Under the pieces are notes generated by a model. It did not search any database. It worked only from the letters and a program-made list of their open reading frames with translations, and was not told the origin of the DNA. A stretch of 64,000 bases of DNA from Nitrososphaerota archaeon (GTDB lineage: Archaea > Thermoproteota > Nitrososphaeria > Nitrososphaerales > CADDZS01). Positions 60,508 through 64,000 of the stretch are shown in pieces. Where the stretch lies: the NCBI GenBank assembly GCA_021325255.1, contig JAJPHP010000023.1, positions 62,001-126,000 on the forward strand, in the 5' to 3' direction. Within the stretch, counting starts at the first letter, position 1. The number at the start of each line of letters is the position of its first letter. A program made the position numbers and the translations under genes.

Positions 60508-61638
60508 TCACGGATGTCCTCTAATCTGCTTGACATACTCAAACCAGGCTTGTTTTGGAGAACCCTGCCGGTTTAAGAGGCCGAAGTGATTTTCTTGGAA
60601 GGGGAAGGAAAGCCAGTACGTATCTGAAAGCCTCCACATACCCAGCCCGCTCACTCCGTCGCTCGAGTAGGCTTCTTCGCACACGGACTTGACATACTCT
60701 ACCTGCTTTGCTTCGCTGTACCCAAAGAGCCTGGGTCCGGAAGGGTAGCCGGTCTCTGCGACAAGTATCTCGGTGCCAACCAGTTCCTTTGCCTTGCGCG
60801 CGATACGACTCACCTCGCTTACGTTGATTGGTTCGGATCGCAAGTAATTTGGATAGAAATCAAGGCCCAATACATCGCAGTACTTTGAGTAGTGTTTGAA
60901 GAAAATGTGCGCGGTGTCGGCCTCAAGGTTGATCATCGTCTCAGTTTTTGGATCCTCTTCTTTCACAATCCGTTGTAGCTCTGCCAAAATCGTCTCTGCG
61001 ATATCCTTCTCAAGCCAGATTCCACCGCGCCTCCAGTCGGTTGAGAGGTGTTCGAGCCACCAGTTGGGTTCATTTTCGAGCTGCCACATGTCGATTTTCC
61101 CGCGATAATGCCTGACTATTTCTCTGGATGCTTCCGCGAGCCTCGCGACATAATCGGCGGGGCGATCTATGTTTATCCCCTTGGGAAGGAATCGAAAGTA
61201 ACCATTCCCAAGAACAGCTGCTATCCTGATACCTGCGTTGTTGAGCTCTCTCACGAAGGGGTCTAGTGGAAACGAGTATTCCTGCTGCTTTCTTCTCAAG
61301 ATCCTGGGTTGAAAGAGATTCCACTGAAACCAGCCGCGCACAAAATTTATGCCGCACCTTTTGAGTTGCGACGCGAGGCTCTTGCAAAGCATCTCCGTGC
61401 CGTACTCCTGATCATTTGCTTCGGAAGGAGTCGTCAGAGCAGCAACGTGGTCGGATTGCTTTGGGGCGGCGCGTAGAGTAAACGGGCCTTCCGGGAGCTC
61501 AACGTTGAGAAAGTGTGGGATTATAATCGATTTCGGCGGAGCAAACCCGGCGTACATCCACATGTCATCGATGCACACGCCCCAGCCGAACTTGCCTGAG
61601 CCAAAAAGGTGTCCTGCCATGCCTATATGCTGGGACAC
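60508..61638 (-). CDS. Glycoside hydrolase, clan GH-A (beta-alpha barrel)
   Basis: A 376-residue TIM-barrel hydrolase. The two clan GH-A glutamates are visible: the acid/base Glu190 in WQLENEPNWW and the nucleophile Glu295 in ILVAETGYPSG, each at the end of a barrel strand. Other conserved blocks are FVRGWFQWNLFQPR and LGLDFYPNYL. There is no signal peptide, so it acts inside the cell or is released in another way. The substrate (beta-linked glucan, galactan or other) is not clear. It lies back to back with moeA. Confidence 0.8.
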   Translation of the reverse strand: MSQHIGMAGHLFGSGKFGWGVCIDDMWMYAGFAPPKSIIIPHFLNVELPEGPFTLRAAPKQSDHVAALTTPSEANDQEYGTEMLCKSLASQLKRCGINFVRGWFQWNLFQPRILRRKQQEYSFPLDPFVRELNNAGIRIAAVLGNGYFRFLPKGINIDRPADYVARLAEASREIVRHYRGKIDMWQLENEPNWWLEHLSTDWRRGGIWLEKDIAETILAELQRIVKEEDPKTETMINLEADTAHIFFKHYSKYCDVLGLDFYPNYLRSEPINVSEVSRIARKAKELVGTEILVAETGYPSGPRLFGYSEAKQVEYVKSVCEEAYSSDGVSGLGMWRLSDTYWLSFPFQENHFGLLNRQGSPKQAWFEYVKQIRGHP

Positions 61639-61817
61639 CTAGCCCGTGTTGTGCAGGGTTTCAGCTTCAATTCGGAATCGGACAGAGTAGAGATGCTTTG
61701 GGATATATTAGCTAGAGTTGCGACAGGTCAAGTCAGAAGCTCCCCTTCTCCCAAAAGAGAGATATGGATTTCAACCTCAACAGTTAGAAGAGGCATGAGG
61801 GATGTACCTTTATCTCG

Positions 61818-63179
61818 ATGAGCTCCCGCCCAGATTCGCAGAGGTACCTAAAACTTCTCGAAATTTCGCAGGTCATGGAAAGGATCAGGTCAGCGTTTCA
61901 AGATTATGAGCCTGCAATTGAACGAGTGAGGCTGGACGAGGCGCTCGGAAGAGTCCTCGCGGAGGACATCGTCGCCAAGGAGGATCTGCCGCCTACTACA
62001 ATCTCGGCAATGGACGGATACGCAGTTAGACACAGCGCGATTGTCTCGGCGTCGACATCCAATCCATCCGAGTTTCAGATCAAGGGAGAGCTCTACCCGA
62101 AAGACGTTGCGAACTCTAGCTTAATTCCAAGCATCGATAGTGATGGAGACGCCTACTACGTCGCGACCGGTGCGCCAATCCCAGCAGGGTGCGACGTGGT
62201 AGCAAGAATAGAGGACACGCGCGTTGACGCCGAGGGAAGGAGAGTAACAATTTCCAAGGACATTCCCAAGTGGAAAAACATCTCCCTCAAGGGCGAGGAT
62301 ATCCACGCGGGAGATTTACTCTTCCAAAGAAGGCGAATACTTAACTCCTCGGACGCTGCAACCATGATTGGTCTGGGATACCGTGAGGTCAGCGGATTCG
62401 CAACCCCGAGAGTCGGGATTCTCTCCATTGGAAGCGAACTCGTAGAGTTTGATCCCTTGAAAGAACACGCAAACCGCCGAACGATCAACAACTATTCAAA
62501 CCTCATAGCAGGCTACCTCTCGGAGTGCGGCGCGACTGCTGTGCCGCTTGGCGTCGTGGAAGATGACCAGGATAGCATTAGCGCAAAAATTCTTTCTGGA
62601 ATCGCGAACTGCGAGATGATCATAACTATCGCGGGCAGCTCCGTTGGCGCGAAGGATTATGCTCCTAACGCCTTACTGGCTCTTGAAAATTCGAAGATGC
62701 TTTTCCACGGCGTCAGAGCCGTCCCGATCAGGCCCGCAGGTCTAGGCGTTGTCGGAAAGTCTAGGGCGGTCGCCATCCTTCCGGGCCACGCTGTCTCTGC
62801 TGCGCTAGCTTTCTTCGTGGTTGTTCTGCCGGTCCTAAATATGCTGTCCGGGCTTGAAATGGATTCGAGGAGAGTTCTCTTGAACGCGACGGCTGAGAAT
62901 GAATTTTACAACGATAGAGCGATTGAGGCCCTGAGCCTTGTGCATATCTCCCGCAGTGATCGTGAGAAAGGGAAGGAACAAGAAGAACACGGCAATAAAT
63001 CACAGGCGGGCACGGAAGGAATCGAATACAGCGCAACCTCGCTAGAGTGGGGGTCTAATCTGCTCTCAAACCTCTCCAAGGCGCACGGATTTGTCTGGCT
63101 TGCACCGCACGAAAGGATAAGCAAATCCCAACGGGTAAAAGTTCAGCTGCTCGGAAGTTCAGAGCTCTTGAGGATCTGA
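61818..63179 (+). CDS. moeA: Molybdopterin molybdenumtransferase MoeA
   Basis: A 453-residue MoeA, which inserts molybdate into the adenylated pterin to finish the molybdenum cofactor. Domain 1 has ALGRVLAEDIVAKEDLPPTT and SAMDGYAVR; domain 2 has VATGAPIPAGCDVVARIEDT; domain 3 has the MogA-like block RVGILSIGSELVEFD and the later AGSSVGAKDYAPNA, where family members usually have GG(T/V)S; domain 4 follows with IRPAGLGVVGKSRAVAILPG. The C-terminal domain holds a polar insert (KGKEQEEHGNKSQAGTEG). It lies 98 bases ahead of mobB. Confidence 0.93.
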   Translation: MSSRPDSQRYLKLLEISQVMERIRSAFQDYEPAIERVRLDEALGRVLAEDIVAKEDLPPTTISAMDGYAVRHSAIVSASTSNPSEFQIKGELYPKDVANSSLIPSIDSDGDAYYVATGAPIPAGCDVVARIEDTRVDAEGRRVTISKDIPKWKNISLKGEDIHAGDLLFQRRRILNSSDAATMIGLGYREVSGFATPRVGILSIGSELVEFDPLKEHANRRTINNYSNLIAGYLSECGATAVPLGVVEDDQDSISAKILSGIANCEMIITIAGSSVGAKDYAPNALLALENSKMLFHGVRAVPIRPAGLGVVGKSRAVAILPGHAVSAALAFFVVVLPVLNMLSGLEMDSRRVLLNATAENEFYNDRAIEALSLVHISRSDREKGKEQEEHGNKSQAGTEGIEYSATSLEWGSNLLSNLSKAHGFVWLAPHERISKSQRVKVQLLGSSELLRI

Positions 63180-63277
63180 GCTTGCACAAAATTTGGTCTT
63201 GTGCGTACGGATAAGAACAATAAGGAAAAAAGAATTCAAAAACGCTCACTCTTGGAGGTAGCTGATGCTTTTTCCTC

Positions 63278-63874
63278 TTGAAACAAATTGTGATCTTTCT
63301 TGGCTACAGCGGGAGTGGGAAAACTACTGCTCTAACCGGAGTGGCGAGGGAATTGACAAGGCGCCGTGCGGGATCGGTTGGGACGTTGAAACACATACAC
63401 GACCCAGACTTCACGATTGACACGAAAGGAAAGGACACTTGGCTACACTCTACTTCTGGGGCAACTTTGGTCGTCGCCCTTGCCGAGAAGGAAATGTCAG
63501 TGATAAAGCGAGGCGCTGGTATGGGCAAAATTACCATTGATAAGATCCTTGAGATTTACAGGAGAGAGAAAATCGACTACGTACTTATCGAGGGCCTCTA
63601 CCGGCGATTTTCAGCGTCAGGAAGGAAAAAGGGGGTGGTGGCCGTACTGTGCGCTTCGACAACGCAGGAGGTTGACGAATTGCTGGCGAGACACCGAGGG
63701 CTACGCATTCTTTGCATAACTGGCCCAGTTGCCGACGCCAAAGCGCTTGGCAAGGGGGGCTATAGAGGCATCCCTGTGCTCGCCCTCCCTCGCGGAACCA
63801 AGAAGATAGTGGACCTGATTACAATTCGCCCGAGACTTGCAAAACAGAAGACAAATATCGGGGTCAGGACATAG
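63278..63874 (+). CDS. mobB: MobB-type molybdopterin-guanine dinucleotide biosynthesis adaptor
   Basis: A 198-residue P-loop GTPase. The loop is GYSGSGKTT (9-17), followed by LKHIHDPDFTIDTKGKDTWL and HSTSGATLVVALAEKEM, typical of MobB, then YVLIEGLYRR. MobB helps MobA attach GMP to the pterin. It starts with a TTG. The MoeA-MobB-TatA order links cofactor assembly with the Tat export of folded molybdoenzymes. Confidence 0.9.
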   Translation: MKQIVIFLGYSGSGKTTALTGVARELTRRRAGSVGTLKHIHDPDFTIDTKGKDTWLHSTSGATLVVALAEKEMSVIKRGAGMGKITIDKILEIYRREKIDYVLIEGLYRRFSASGRKKGVVAVLCASTTQEVDELLARHRGLRILCITGPVADAKALGKGGYRGIPVLALPRGTKKIVDLITIRPRLAKQKTNIGVRT

Positions 63875-63932
63875 GAAATGGCGCTAGCGATTAAATAAGA
63901 GAACAAGGAGAAGGGGGGGAAATCAAAGAACC

Positions 63933-64000
63933 TTGGCCTTCGACGATCCTGTCGTATGGATTATGATCATCGCCCTTGCAGTCTTCTTCTTCGGCAGCGG
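63933..64000 (+). CDS. tatA: TatA/TatE-type Sec-independent translocase subunit, N-terminal part
   Basis: The first 22 codons (AFDDPVVWIMIIALAVFFFG after the start) are the single hydrophobic helix of a TatA-family subunit, ending in the FGSG turn before the amphipathic helix. The rest lies beyond the window. The TTG start is preceded by GGAGAAGGGGGG about ten bases upstream. TatA forms the pore for exporting folded, often cofactor-bearing, proteins. Confidence 0.75.
   Translation, partial: MAFDDPVVWIMIIALAVFFFGS

Noticed and set aside
60232..60576. A 114-codon plus-strand frame
   Set aside because: It overlaps the glycoside hydrolase gene and has a low-complexity Lys/Arg/Leu composition.

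Overview
The window reads as a single chromosomal stretch of a mesophilic archaeon. The evidence is a GGPP synthase next to a UbiA-family prenyltransferase, many archaeal type IV pilin-like proteins with class III signal peptides, a DUF1512-type protein, KaiC/DUF835-like proteins, TrmB and duplicated-wHTH regulators, a V4R protein, frequent TTG and GTG starts, AGA/AGG-rich arginine usage and T-rich gene ends. Several small proteins, including a possible NitrOD5-like one, and the TatA N-terminus suggest the Nitrososphaerota (Thaumarchaeota) or a close relative. No ammonia-oxidation gene is present. The lineage is inference. No rRNA, tRNA, CRISPR array or insertion sequence was found.

Layout. 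1-2.6 kb: nucleotide-sugar genes (UDP-sugar dehydrogenase, epimerase) and a partial nitrilase-family gene. 3.4-7.4 kb: four pilin-like genes in a row, two of them tandem paralogues and one broken by two stop codons. 7.5-8.2 kb: a VapBC pair whose antitoxin frame carries two consecutive stops. 8.3-11.6 kb: a sulfur-transfer cluster of cysteine synthase, JAMM protease and a three-domain ubiquitin-like/E1/rhodanese fusion. 12.1-16.3 kb: a tight minus-strand operon of KaiC-like ATPase, UbiA prenyltransferase, GGPP synthase and a 7-TM protein with a DUF835-like domain. 16.5-24 kb: regulators, a secreted protein, another pilin, a CsaA-like protein and a second VapBC with a clear operator. 24.3-32.6 kb: an acetolactate-synthase-like enzyme, a heterodimeric ABC exporter and a duplicated-wHTH regulator. 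33-46 kb: M29 aminopeptidase, enolase, enoyl-CoA hydratase, V4R protein, RimI-like acetyltransferase, NfeD-SPFH operon, an orphan DNA methyltransferase and a UPF0173-like hydrolase. 46.6-54.5 kb: TrmB regulator, a large polytopic membrane protein, TetR regulator and a three-gene NAD(P) transhydrogenase. 54.8-64 kb: small membrane proteins, a broken F420-type oxidoreductase, two more pilin-like genes, a DUF1512 protein, a glycoside hydrolase, then moeA, mobB and the start of tatA.

The most promising system is the 8.3-11.6 kb cluster. It resembles the mycobacterial CysO/Mec+/CysM/MoeZ route to cysteine through a protein thiocarboxylate. Here the sulfur carrier is fused to its own activating enzyme and sulfurtransferase, so its Gly-Gly tail (residues 90-91) is internal and would need proteolytic release, probably by the neighbouring JAMM protease.

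Two other patterns stand out. An 88-89 bp element with two palindromes and a TATA box occurs in inverted orientation at 33.6 and 51.4 kb. In addition, genes at 6.9, 7.5 and 56.0 kb are interrupted by in-frame stops that look like single-base changes, and the V4R gene at 38 kb appears to be frameshifted at a CT dinucleotide tract.
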